Source: Bostrychus sinensis
Taxonomy: Eukaryota; Chordata; Actinopteri; Gobiiformes; Eleotridae
Direction of reading: 5' to 3'
Assembly (NCBI GenBank): GCA_020698575.1
Contig: CM036242.1
Coordinates: 20,005,624 to 20,069,623 of the forward strand
DNA length: 64,000 nucleotides
Under the pieces are notes generated by a model, which was not told the DNA's origin, searched no databases, and saw nothing but the letters and a program-made list of their open reading frames with translations. Positions 55,287 through 64,000 of this stretch are shown one piece after another (the stretch's first letter is position 1; each line of letters starts with the position of its first letter). The translations under genes and the position numbers were made by a program.

Positions 55287-58200
55287 GTAATCTACAGTTT
55301 GTTCTACAGATTTGTTCTACCAGAATAACTTTTTTCAGTTAAGAAATTGATGAATGCCAAAAATCTTTATAAGAAGGGCTTAAGTACAAATTTGCTCGTA
55401 AGAAGGGTTCATGAATGAGGCCCAATGTTCTTTACTTTTATGTTATCTGTCAACTGAATAATCAAACTGCTAAAAAAAACTCATCAGATTTCTAGTGATC
55501 AGAGGTTTTTTATCATGATGACATAAGAAGTTTTAGTCTGTTTAGAAATAAGCCTATGAGTGTTGAAGTTATGCAAATGAAGAATATCAGGAACATAATA
55601 CCAGTAGCTCTTGCAAATGTCTGTGGGAGTGGGGGCATGCATATGGCTTTTGACTGTGTTACTCAGCCTGAAAGCTGGGTAGCAGAGAGAGGTCATGGGT
55701 GGAATTATCTGCTTTCACAAGGGGAGGAGAAAACGTTGCAATCTGATAGCTGTGGGGCCAAAGAGTGGGGCATAGATAGAGGGACAGACAAAGACAGAGA
55801 AACAGTCAGGGTAAAGTCAAGGGCAGGAGAGAGACACTAATGACAGGCAAGATTGTGACTTTTTAATCTTGTGCATTAAAGAACAACAGTCTCTCTCAGG
55901 ATCACCTAAAAAATTCAAATCTTCGTTGCTAGGAGACAACTCAAGATGTTCCTTATCCAATGTTTGATACTTAACTTACACTTTTTACTAGCAGTGTGTC
56001 ATGACATTGCAGTGTCAACATTGCAACATATGAGTGTTTGTTCTGTGTAGATCTGTCAATTAAGTGGCAGGACTTGGAAGTCATGGGAAACAAGTAAAAA
56101 GGATTCTGGTCTGACACAACAGAAATTTCCCCATTTTTCCTTGCACAGTAGGAGTCATAACACACAACCCCTGCCACCTCTGCATTCAGGTCTAATTAGT
56201 GTGAGCTATATGCCTTGTGGCCCATCAGGCAGTGTGCCAGTGTGATAGGTGCTGTGTTTACATGGGACGTAATGCTGTGTAAAAGTCGTCACTCTGTTCC
56301 AAACACTTTTATGCAACAAATAGCATTTTTGAATGACTTGATTTCTTTGCTACTATGGAGATGTATTTATCAACCTCTATGGAGCCCCATTAGTTATGAA
56401 AAAAAAGCATATTGTTTGAGAATTAATTTGTCCAAACAATTATCTTGTTCACTGCAGACAATTATCTTGTGCGTAGTTGGACAAGATATTTATTGAACCT
56501 TAGGTGCTTCATAAAGCTTTGTGTTCTCATTGAGAAACTTTGTTCCTTCAGCGCAGTAGGAAAACACAGATGTTCATGTTGTTGCCATCACAGCTGCTGT
56601 GATAGGGGAATTACAGAGTGCCTTAACTCCATTCATGGGGTTTTTAACTTATTCCAACATCAGCATTTTTGAATTACTGTTTCATGTTTTTTTTGTGGCA
56701 TGTCCAGTTTATGGTTGCCACTGTGTAGCTTACAGGACCCCTTGGTAATTCACATGAATGCAAGGTAATATATATTTTTCCCTTTACACCAACATTTGTG
56801 TCTTGTGGAGTAAATGCAGGCTCCGTGAATTATGTTTTGGGACGTCTTTCCTGTCTGCTCCTTTCACCATTGCTTTGATCCACCTCCCATTCGACCACCT
56901 CAGTCAGAGCTGCAGGCAAAGAGCCTGCACAGCCAAACACTTTTGTTCTCTCTCCAGCAACCTACTGGGGTCAGAGGTCAGGGGCCCTCAGTCAGTGCTC
57001 ATTGGTGCCCTCTGGTGCTTGCTATTGCTAACATAGTGTAGTGTGGAAATGTGTTGAGTCTGTATAAACTGGAGGTCTGCCAATGTCAGTGAGAGAGAGA
57101 GAATACCTAATAATGCTACAGTCTTCAAAATCAGAGCAACAAAGAAAGTGGAAAACCATAAGATTGTTTATATGTACATCTCTTTTCAATGACAATGTGT
57201 AGTAGCATTACTAATTCTTACATTATTTTTTCATTAGGTTTGTCCCACTTCCGCCAGGAGCCCTCTCCACAGACTGTTCCCATTAGAGGAGTGGCCCGCT
57301 TTGAGTGCCAGATTGAGGGAATCCCCACTCCAGCTATCACCTGGGAAAAGGACAAAGTGCCTGTCCCACAAGACCCAAGGTGCCTTCCATTATGCCCAGT
57401 TACAGTATATAGATTTAATAATTGCTTTGCTTATTTCAAAAACTTTGGCAGTGTTGTGTACTGTTTTGTTCTGTTGAAATATATTGTAGTTAGAAACCAG
57501 GTAAACACAAGTAAACACAAAATTGCCAACTTTATCATTTAAGTGAAGATCTTCAATGCATTCATATGTTGTTTTGATTACAGATTGCACTTTTATAATA
57601 TTAGCTTGTGCACTAAAGACAGAAAAAAGGCTTTTTATACTTTATATTAATTATTGGCATTCAAGTTATGTAAGTCCGCTTCAAACTCTTCAAATTCATT
57701 TTTATATCTAATATAGACACACAAGTTTTGCTTTTGTGTGATGTCCCTGTTTACAAAGCAGACAAAACTTTCTGAACACAGCACAGTGGAATTGCTACCT
57801 CTATAGGGGTTACCTGTACCAAACTATACTGATCTGACATATACTATACTACGCAGGCGTTGGACATCTCCATAAATATCCTTTACTATTAGCACTAATT
57901 GTACAGACATGTCAGTGTCTGCTCTACAGATCCTAATGTCTTGAATGTGTTCAGGAGTAAGTGCTAATGGCTGCTGTGGCCCAGCATGACCCAGAAACAG
58001 CTTGCTGTTTATGAGGTCTTATTTGTGGAATGTGGATCTCCCCGCTCGGGCACAGTTAATGGCCTTTCACACAGATGTGCCAAAGGATAGCTGATGTATC
58101 ACAGGATTTTCCTTGCTGTATTTTGTCTCACTCTGTTCGGCTTTCCTCTCAATCAGCCCTTCTGTCAGCCTATTGCTATTTCTCTTGGCTATTATTTTAT

Positions 58201-61200
58201 TTTATTATTCTATTATTGTGATGTTTTTTAACACAACTACTGTTACTGTTCATGGTGTATCTTTGTTCTTTATTTTCTCTTTCCCTGTCAGCATTTACAG
58301 GAGCACTAGAAACAGTTTCAGTGCGTTACTGTTTGGATCAGTACTAGTAAGCTAAACAAGACGAAAATAAAGCTTGTGTAATTCATGCAGATATAAACAC
58401 TGACCAAGACAAAGTGCAGTACAGCATTAGTTGTAATTAATTTCAGCCAATTTATGTGAGATGTTTTTATTGTTGTTATAATTTTCTGTGCTGCAGATTC
58501 ATTTCTCTTCCTAATGGAGTTCTTCAGATACTGGAAGTTAGAGTGGAGGATGCGGGCACCTACCGCTGTGTTGTGTCCAACTCTGCCAGGAGAGACCTCA
58601 GTCAGGAGGCCAAGCTGACTGTCTCCACAGATGAAGGTAGTAGTATGAATGTTCTAAGCCATTACAACATATCTCTTTGTTGTCTGTCAGTGTGTGTCTC
58701 AGGTGTCAGCCCTGCAGCTAACTGGTCATTGTCAAGGATGTACCCCACCTATGGCCCATAGTTGCTGGGATCAGCCATCATGATCCCGAAGCAGCAGATA
58801 AAGAACAATGAGACTTTCTGAAATAGTTTTGGACACATTTTATTACTTAAAATAATGTACTCCTAAAATCTAAGTATGTTTGTGTTTTGTTTTTGGTTTT
58901 TGTTTGTTTTGTTTTTTTGTTTTTTTTGCTGAAATGGACAAAAATGAGAAAAGAAAACAAAAAAGACCTAATATAATGAGATAACCTGAATATTAAAAAT
59001 TTTATTTTGCGCCTAAATCATCATCATAGACATTGCATTGCATTTGTTCCAAAGCTCTACTTTTGTTAAGGAGATCTTGTAGGACTGCCGACACAGGTAC
59101 ACATTAAAGATTATGCATATAATAGCACATTTCAGATCCAGTTGCAATTACAAGGCATTTTATTTCTACTTGTTGGTGCTGTGATGAAATCTTGGAGGAA
59201 GCTACTTAAGACTCTTATGTGTGCAATTAGATGTAACAGATGTCACATTTAATCCTCTCATATCCATCAATCTCACATCAAAAGCCTATACATAGAAAAC
59301 GCAACACTTGTACTTCAAAAGCCTCCTGTTGAGAGCATACAATTTACAGTACAAGCAGCACAGATCAAGTTTTAGTTGTACTTGTTATCTTGCCACAAAT
59401 GCTAGTCTAGTTTTCTTATCTGCATCTCTGCAATCACACTGCAAACAGACTACAAACTGTACTGTTTGTAACATATAGTTTGTTATTGCTGCACTATAGC
59501 AGTTAACATGCTTTATATTTTGACGTGTCAGATCCAAGATCTATACATTTTAAACTAATAGTTGGGAATGTAGTAATATCTAAATAAATTTGACTGTTGT
59601 AAAAAAACAACAAAAAAAAAACTTGATGTCCTGACCTGAGTTTGTGACAGAACTATATCACTGCCACTGAAGTCATTGAAGCTAAACACATTTTTTGCAC
59701 AGATCGCCTACTCAGAATATTACCAGTCCACAGTAATGCCATAACATGCTGCTGAATATTGACAGTATTGTAACATCCATCCACAAACACAATTAACCAC
59801 AGCAAAAGACCTCAAAATCAACCTAACAAATTGTAAAGTGCAAAAAAAAAAAGTTTTCTTAAGGTTTACAGAGGATTAGGTAAAATGTTGTAGTTCACAA
59901 TACTTGGTTGTATGTTGTTTGTAATCTAGTGCATCAACTGCTATAGAGTCGGTCTTTAAACTGTGAACACTGTCAGTAGTCAACAGTACACAGATGTCAC
60001 TCTTCATGGCTTGACAGACAGTGGTGCCCGAAGATCTATTTTAACCCTTGTTCTCATTTTGACTTAATAACACTTTTATCTGAGCTGCCAGAAAGAAGAA
60101 CTAGCCAGCTGGCTCTGTCTGATGATAGGGGATATGTACTTCTGTTGTTGCAGGCTCTGATGAAGCCTTGAACAGAGTAGTAATTGTGGCGCCGCCTCAG
60201 AATGCAACAGTGGTCCTTGGTCACACAGCAGTGATGGAGTGTATGGCACAAGGCCAGCCCAAGCCCCTGGTCTCCTGGAGCAGGCAAGGTACGGTAACAC
60301 TGCCCACATTTTATAATGTAATTACAGTGATCACCCTTCAATTCTTCATTTCTGTTGATTTTATCTCATAACCCGATGTTTTTCCCAGTAACCGCAGAAT
60401 CATTGAGAGGACCATAAGTCCCAAATAAATACAAATAAATAAATATATCATATCAAAAATGTAATTGTCAATTTAATTGTCAATGAAATGTCATGCTGGG
60501 CCTTAAGTGACATAGCCACACAGCCCTACAGCTGCAGTTGCCACTGTCTGCAAACTTTATTAGCTCATCTGCAAGTTTTCAGCTATTTATGTTTCTGGTT
60601 CATGACCTTTTTGTTGTTTTCAAACAAAGTAGGAGCTGGACATTAGAAAGACATATGTAATGGATCTGAGAGCTGTGGTAAAGATTAACCAGTGATGTTA
60701 CACTGACACTTCCACACACACTCTTAATGGCTTACAGTTGAAGTAAATACAGTATGTTTTTAGAAATAATCTGAACATTTATTTTGGCAGCTCTGGTTCT
60801 TCACAGTCTTACAGTCTCAGTCTCACTTTTTTTTTTTTTTTTGTGGACAGTGATTATTGTATCACCCCAGACTGTCTGTTTCCTCTTTGATCAGATGGAA
60901 AGCCTATTTCCACTGATGTGGTTGTCCAGGCAACGAACCTGGTGATCAGAGACACGAGGCGTCATCATGCCGGTGTATATGTCTGCAGGGCCAACAAACC
61001 TAAGACCAGAGAGTTTGTGATTGCTGCTGCTGAGCTGCATGTGCCTGGTATAAGCTTTTTTTTTCATTCATAGTTTACATCGAGTGATAAATACATAAAT
61101 TGTTTTTTTATTGATACATACAAAAAAAATCCACAGATAAATGCAATTAATGACCTTTTATGCAAATAGTATGAATTTTCTTAAAAATTTATGTTTTGTT

Positions 61201-63280
61201 TGTTTTCTCAGCTCATCCAGTCATACTGCAACCTCCAGAGTCAGTGTCGCTCTCGAGAGGTAACACAGCCAGGTTTGTGTGTAACAGTTCTGGTGAGCCA
61301 GCCCCAGTGTTACAGTGGCTAAAAAACGGCCAGCCTTTGCAGCCTTTCAGGCGGCTGAAGATCCAAAGCCCTGGAGTGCTACTCATTAACCAGCTGGCAC
61401 TGGAGGATGCAGGCTACTACCAGTGCATAGCAGACAATGGCTTGGGCACAGCCTGCGCCACTGCCAAGCTCACTGTTATTGTGCGTGAGGGTCTGCCCAG
61501 CCCCCCACACCACCTGTCTGCCACACCTTTCTCCAGCACAACTGCCCTCCTCACCTGGGAGAAACCTGAGTACAACTCAGATCAAATCATCGGTTACTCT
61601 GTGCACTGCCAACGTGCTGCAGGTGTGTCTTCTGTGTAGATTTTATAACTTTTTTTTTTTATTACATTCACGAATAATTACTCATTTGGATCATTGTGTT
61701 TTAAAACCATAAAAAATGTCAATTAAATTATTAATTAAAATTTATTATTATTATTTAATTAAAGCCCTGTGTGCTAAATTTAAAAGCAAACTATTCTGGA
61801 ATCTGACCTACTTCTGTGTTAATGTGATAACTTTACATGTATAAAGTATATTTTGTGTATATTGGTACATTCAACATTAATGTATGAACAACATTTCTTT
61901 CAAATGACTGTAACAAATATATTGTATATGAATTTATAAACAATGCATTGTTGTTTAGGTTCTGACAATGTGGAGTATCAGTTTGCAATGAACAACGACA
62001 CTACTGAGTATTATTTCAAAGAGCTTCTTCCCCACACTGCCTATACCTTCTTTGTTGTGGCTTACTCCCCCATGGGTGCCAGTCGCCCTTCTCTGCCTGT
62101 GACTGTGGAGATGCTGGAAGATGGTGAGCAGTCAAACTCTTCACACATTCTACACACTATTCTTACATCAGTATAAAATAGGTAAATGATTTATTGAATC
62201 AAACTTTATTGCTGGCAACCTTGAGCTTTTTCACAATGATTAATAAAAGTCATTAGTAGTAACAGCAATTTTATGAACCTAAGTTTCAGTTTGGTGTTCA
62301 GTAGAAAATTCACTTAAAGGTGTTTAACTCATTAATATGTGCTGTAAAATTTGTCCTTGGTCAGAGTTTCTTTTTTGCACAGAATACCTCACATAATCAT
62401 TACTTATAGTATGAATTTCAGCTTTAATCCATAAAAAATGGTCAATTTCCTTCCAACTCATTTCGCCTTTCTTTTATTCTGCAGTACCAAGTGCTTCACC
62501 ACAGCTGTCTATAGCCAGCACCTCACCAACAGACATCCGACTCATGTGGCAGCCATTGTCTATACAACACAGCAGAGGAGCTGTGACCCGCTACCGCATT
62601 GAGTACAGCACCATGGACCAAAGTGAGTGAACTGTTAACATAGATCAATAATTCCAAGATATCACATAGTTGTGCACTTTCTAAACTATAGATACACAGC
62701 ACTGAAAAACCCTATCAGCAAATACAATATGTATTTATAGAGCTGCTTGAAAGTGCATGGTGTGCAATATTGTCTGTGCTCCTCCTGCAGTGGACAATGT
62801 CTTCTCAGTGGAGGTGGGAGGTAATGAGACCCAGTTTATACTGAGAGAGCTGCAGCCCAACCAGACATACAGACTGAGGATTGCAGCTGGAACTGGGATT
62901 GGCTTTGGCGTGCCATCTAAGTGGGCCCAGCACCAAACCCTTGCCAACTACAACCAAAGTGAGCAGAGCATGGGTAAGACACTATCTAAAATCTGCTATT
63001 CCTCCTACAGTATTTCCATTGATTAGTTTACCATTGATTTCATATAATTATGTAAATTTTATTCCAGTCATATTTGCGCCAACTGAACTGAAAGTCAGGG
63101 CCAAAGTAAGCTCACTCAATGTCACATGGCATCCGTCTCCCAATCATACGTTGGCCTCTGGCTACAAGTTGTCTTGTCAAGAAGTGGAGTCTGAGGATTC
63201 TCCCACTGGCCATAGAACACTGCAGATGCACACCATCAGGCTACGTAAGAAGGCGAGATACCACCTCCTCACTGGCCTAG
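38296..63280 (+). CDS. igdcc4: immunoglobulin superfamily DCC subclass member 4 (Nope), exons 1-11, incomplete at the right edge
   Basis: Type I cell-surface receptor of the DCC/neogenin/protogenin subclass; mammalian IGDCC4 has four Ig and five FN3 domains, one transmembrane span and a cytoplasmic tail. Coding pieces: 38296-38362, 51691-52005, 57238-57379, 58497-58636, 60154-60288, 60895-61047, 61212-61622, 61959-62123, 62485-62622, 62791-62973 and 63068-63280. Every junction has AG/GT and the phases agree, nearly all in phase 1. Seen: a signal peptide (LLCLLSLFCG), Ig1 (LLLDCNLG to YSCVTAS), Ig2 (FECQIEG to YRCVVSN), Ig3 (MECMAQG to YVCRANK), Ig4 (FVCNSSG to YQCIADN), then FN3 domains 1, 2 and most of 3. 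Phrases such as RFISLPNGVLQILEV, DGKPISTDV, VREGLPS, DNVEYQF and APTELKVRAKV match IGDCC4 as I recall it, better than IGDCC3 or protogenin. The remaining FN3 domains, membrane span and tail are beyond the window. Confidence 0.94.
40735..40980 (+). mobile_element. tRNA-derived SINE
   Basis: GGTTCAATCC near 40750 resembles a pol III B box. A body with TCTGCATGTCCTCCATGTG and a conserved tail AAGGCCCATAGTTGCTGGGA then TAGGCTCCAGCCACC follow. This is the common architecture of fish tRNA-SINEs with an L2-type tail. Confidence 0.6.
41292..41315. repeat. poly(A) tract
   Basis: 24 A's, in igdcc4 intron 1. Confidence 0.9.
42052..43130. mobile_element. Harbinger-like non-autonomous transposon
   Basis: 1079 bp. 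The left terminus GGGCCATATTCTCTAA and right terminus TTATAAATCTGGCCC are inverted repeats. ATT flanks both sides (42049-42051 and 43131-43133), a 3-bp target duplication. The interior has no transposase; one 109-codon frame (42665-42994) has no known domain. Confidence 0.7.
43422..43910. mobile_element. hAT non-autonomous element
   Basis: 489 bp. The left terminus TAGGAGTGTAACAATA and right terminus CAATACACCCCTA are inverted repeats of the CTAGGGGTGTAAC type. The flanks GTTTCCAT and GTTTCTAT form a near-perfect (7 of 8) 8-bp target duplication. The interior contains TATCGATA-rich sequence and a short TA run. Confidence 0.75.
44205..44312. repeat. hAT-like element, left end only
   Basis: Begins CTAGGGCTGTGTATTTGCATG and continues with TATCACAATTCAAGTGTCACGA and ATTGATATATCACAATA. 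This resembles the start of another hAT family; it then runs into a (TA)n tract and no matching right end was found. Confidence 0.4.
44313..44368. repeat. (AT)n microsatellite
   Basis: About 28 AT units. Confidence 0.95.
45778..45972. repeat. two (AT)n blocks, the first within a palindrome
   Basis: AGCTATGATTATA at 45778 and TATTATCATAGCT at 45873-45885 are inverted copies around an AT/AC core. A second block of about 43 AT units follows. Confidence 0.9.
46520..46690 (+). mobile_element. tRNA-derived SINE, degenerate
   Basis: The head GCTCAGTGGGAGAGTGGTTAGCAC resembles a tRNA with an A box. The tail AAGGCCCATAGTTGCTAGGA is the shared SINE/L2 tail. Confidence 0.55.
47523..47870. repeat. degenerate hAT-like MITE with ACT-triplet core
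   Basis: Begins GGTGGTGGAAGTACCCAAAATC and ends near AAAAGTACTTGG. The core at 47690-47765 is an imperfect CTACTGCTA array like those near 36230 and 54185. Confidence 0.45.
49320..49405. repeat. (TA)n microsatellite
   Basis: About 43 TA units, in igdcc4 intron 1. Confidence 0.95.
51691..52005 (+). CDS. igdcc4: igdcc4 exon 2, Ig domain 1
   Basis: 315 nt, phase 1 to phase 1. The acceptor is TTTCTTGCAG and the donor GTAGGT. It encodes EKAISVELSCGAGP, the first Ig cysteine in LLLDCNLG, ITWLQDGRALP and the second in GVYSCVTAS. Confidence 0.95.
52055..52275 (-). repeat. L2/SINE-like fragment, minus strand
   Basis: Phrases GTCGCAGGGCTGATACC, ACAATCATTCACTCTCACTC and CGCATGTCTTTGGACAGCG match the reverse complement of the common fish SINE/L2 body. 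Orientation is opposite to igdcc4. Confidence 0.6.
53980..54124. repeat. palindrome with (TA)n core
   Basis: Arms of about 28 nt, TAAGTGACCTCAGC then TAATAGTATATA on the left and the inverted copy on the right (two mismatches), surround about 43 TA units. The whole can fold into one long hairpin. Confidence 0.9.
54657..55423. mobile_element. Harbinger-like non-autonomous transposon
   Basis: 767 bp. The left terminus GGGCCTCATTCATCAATG and right terminus TTCATGAATGAGGCCC are inverted repeats. AAT flanks both sides (54654-54656 and 55424-55426). The interior includes a poly(A) tract at 55260-55286 and no transposase. Confidence 0.78.
57238..57379 (+). CDS. igdcc4: igdcc4 exon 3, Ig domain 2 first half
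   Basis: 142 nt. The acceptor is TCATTAG and the donor GTGCCT (a weak site beyond GT). It encodes LSHFRQEPSPQTV, ARFECQIEG and PAITWEKDKVPVP. Confidence 0.92.
57380..58496 (+). other. igdcc4 intron 3
   Basis: 1.1 kb, no element recognised. Confidence 0.7.
58497..58636 (+). CDS. igdcc4: igdcc4 exon 4, Ig domain 2 second half
   Basis: 140 nt. The acceptor is GTGCTGCAG and the donor GTAGTA. It encodes FISLPNGVLQILEVRVED, GTYRCVVSNSARR and LTVSTDE. Confidence 0.95.
58637..60153 (+). other. igdcc4 intron 4
   Basis: 1.5 kb. Near 58690-58790 is a SINE/L2 tail fragment (ATGGCCCATAGTTGCTGGGA). T-rich and A-rich runs near 58890-58960. No gene. Confidence 0.7.
60154..60288 (+). CDS. igdcc4: igdcc4 exon 5, Ig domain 3 first half
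   Basis: 135 nt. The acceptor is TGTTGCAG and the donor GTACGG. It encodes RVVIVAPPQNATVV, AVMECMAQGQPKP and VSWSRQ. Confidence 0.94.
60289..60894 (+). other. igdcc4 intron 5
   Basis: 606 nt, nothing recognised. Confidence 0.7.
60895..61047 (+). CDS. igdcc4: igdcc4 exon 6, Ig domain 3 second half
   Basis: 153 nt. The acceptor is TTTGATCAG and the donor GTATAA. It encodes DGKPISTDVVV, AGVYVCRANKPKT and AAAELHVP. Confidence 0.95.
61212..61622 (+). CDS. igdcc4: igdcc4 exon 7, Ig domain 4 and start of FN3 domain 1
   Basis: 411 nt, the longest visible exon. The acceptor is TTTTCTCAG and the donor GTGTGT. It encodes the whole Ig4 (RFVCNSSGEPAPVLQW to GYYQCIADNGLG), the linker VREGLPSPP and the first strands of FN3-1 with LLTWEKPEYNSDQIIGYSV. 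Confidence 0.95.
61623..62484 (+). other. igdcc4 introns 7 and 8, outside exon 8
   Basis: AT-rich introns of about 336 and 361 nt flanking exon 8 (61959-62123). Nothing else recognised. Confidence 0.7.
61959..62123 (+). CDS. igdcc4: igdcc4 exon 8, FN3 domain 1 second half
   Basis: 165 nt. The acceptor is TGTTTAG and the donor GTGAGC. It encodes DNVEYQFAMNNDTTEYYF, LLPHTAYTFFVVAYSPMGA and TVEMLED. Confidence 0.95.
62485..62622 (+). CDS. igdcc4: igdcc4 exon 9, FN3 domain 2 first half
   Basis: 138 nt. The acceptor is ATTCTGCAG and the donor GTGAGT. It encodes VPSASPQLSIASTSP, IRLMWQPLS and TRYRIEYSTMDQ. Confidence 0.94.
62791..62973 (+). CDS. igdcc4: igdcc4 exon 10, FN3 domain 2 second half
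   Basis: 183 nt as drawn. The acceptor is CTCCTGCAG and the donor GTAAGA at 62974. A second good donor, GTGAGC at 62959, keeps the same phase and would remove five residues (SEQSM region). It encodes FSVEVGGNETQF, LQPNQTYRLRIAAGTGIGFG and SKWAQHQTL. Confidence 0.9.
63068..63280 (+). CDS. igdcc4: igdcc4 exon 11, FN3 domain 3 (most)
   Basis: 213 nt. The acceptor is TATTCCAG and the donor GTATGT. It encodes FAPTELKVRAKVSSLNVTWH, ASGYKLSCQEVES and RLRKKARYHLLTGL. The next exon is beyond 64000 or not recognised. Confidence 0.92.
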
Positions 63281-64000
63281 GTATGTTACTGGTTCACTTT
63301 TGACATTTTTCATTAAATAAACTCAATTATATTAAATAATCTGCCTGTAGCCATGTTTCCAAGCTAAGTGTAGTATGTTTTAGGATTGTAGTGTTTAAAG
63401 TCCATAGCTATCAAAAGCTGCATCAAAAGATCTATCTCAACAATGATAAAGCTTAGACCTGGACTCAAAACAGTGATCTTCCAGTTTAGAGAAAACTGTG
63501 CTACAAACTGACCCACAAACCTCTTTTTTCTCTCACAATGGTCTGCTCAAAAATAACTATTTGTTCTTCTACTGACCCCTTGTGGCCAGAGTTTTTAGCT
63601 GTGGCACCATATATAGAATCTTTTAAAATATTGCTAGATCCAGACAGAACTCCAAGGCCAAAACAAATATTTTGTCCTTGCCTCATAACTCACCTTGACC
63701 TACTTTTTGAGATATTCTGCATGCAATGGACTAACATGTCAGTATTCTTAGGCTGTTCATTGCTTTTCATGCCAATCCCAAGTCTGAATAAATGCAGAGG
63801 ATTTTGTCAGGAAAGGCATCCGATGTAAAATGTTTGCCAAAGTAAACATGCAAATCACAACCAAGGCCCGGGTCAACAACAACTCCAATCAGTGCTGTTG
63901 AACTACATGGTGGAAATTGAACAGAGGTGTATCCGGGATAGGAACGCAGGAGGACAGATGGTGGTAGACTTTGCACAAAAAAAGAAAATGGCTGTAGTGA
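63281..64000 (+). other. igdcc4 intron 11, running off the window
   Basis: Contains a dispersed repeat copy near 63530-63600 (TCTCACAATGG ... CTGACCCCTTGTGGCCAG) and a LINE fragment from about 63800. Confidence 0.6.
63800..64000 (+). mobile_element. RTE-like LINE fragment at right edge
   Basis: Starts near GGAAAGGCATCCGATGTAAAA, a phrase common in fish interspersed elements. Bases about 63930-64000 translate in one frame as RCIRDRNAGGQMVVDFAQKK, resembling the endonuclease of RTE-type LINEs (often annotated as craniofacial development protein 2-like). It is cut off by the window end. Confidence 0.5.

Larger units (their letters stand above)
52006..57237 (+). other. igdcc4 intron 2 (5.2 kb)
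   Basis: Contains an L2/SINE-like fragment, a palindrome with a (TA)n core, an AAGTA-rich MITE relic (about 54165-54440), and a Harbinger-like element. The stretches 52280-53970 and 55430-57230 show nothing recognised. Confidence 0.75.

Noticed and set aside
1..64000. An operon, phage, defence island or biosynthetic cluster
   Set aside because: The window is vertebrate DNA with three unrelated spliced genes and transposons; nothing supports a prokaryotic-type system.

Overview
This window is nuclear DNA from a vertebrate, almost certainly a ray-finned (teleost) fish. It has split genes with GT-AG introns, an AT-rich background, many long (TA)n microsatellites, and transposon families typical of fish: Tc1, hAT, Harbinger-like, BEL/Pao, Penelope-like and RTE- and RLE-type LINEs. 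No bacterial or phage features are present. Three real protein-coding genes can be read, and two of them run off the window edges.

Layout. (1) About 1-6.0 kb, plus strand: the 3' half of loxl1 (lysyl oxidase-like 1). Five coding exons are visible, with the sizes 138, 157, 96 and 116 nt and a 7-nt terminal coding piece. (2) About 6-16.7 kb: intergenic DNA with dispersed repeats, a TIR-bounded hAT MITE (11138-11511) and a dead Tc1 transposon (about 13235-14780). (3) About 16.8-23.8 kb, minus strand: scamp5 (secretory carrier membrane protein 5). Five main coding exons, a probable 7-nt start piece and a CCAAT-rich promoter region are visible. A TIR element fills its last intron and a hAT MITE with a perfect 8-bp TSD sits in its 5' intron. 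(4) About 24.6-35.7 kb: a transposon cluster. It holds a head-to-head palindrome of an RLE-type LINE 3' end, a deleted BEL/Pao element nested in a Penelope-like element, an AP-endonuclease fragment, and an apparently full-length LINE with an uninterrupted 1058-codon ORF inserted in a (TA)n tract. (5) About 38.3-64 kb, plus strand: igdcc4 (Nope), an Ig/FN3 receptor of the DCC/neogenin subclass. Exon 1 (signal peptide), a 13.3-kb first intron and exons 2-11 (four Ig domains, two FN3 domains and most of a third) are visible. The rest lies to the right of the window.

The three genes are not a functional unit. LOXL1 is an extracellular copper amine oxidase acting on elastin and collagen. SCAMP5 is a four-span secretory-vesicle membrane protein. 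IGDCC4 is a cell-surface adhesion or guidance-type receptor. Their human orthologues all lie on 15q22-q24 (from memory), so the block looks like conserved linkage.

I see no new biochemical system. The observations most worth checking are the LINE fold-back palindrome (24641-26243), the intact LINE (about 32286-35650) with a 5'-terminal hairpin, three (TA)n tracts that form the cores of inverted repeats, and the nested, partly deleted BEL element. Exon limits were read by hand from splice motifs, reading phase and family similarity recalled from memory; no alignment or search was run.
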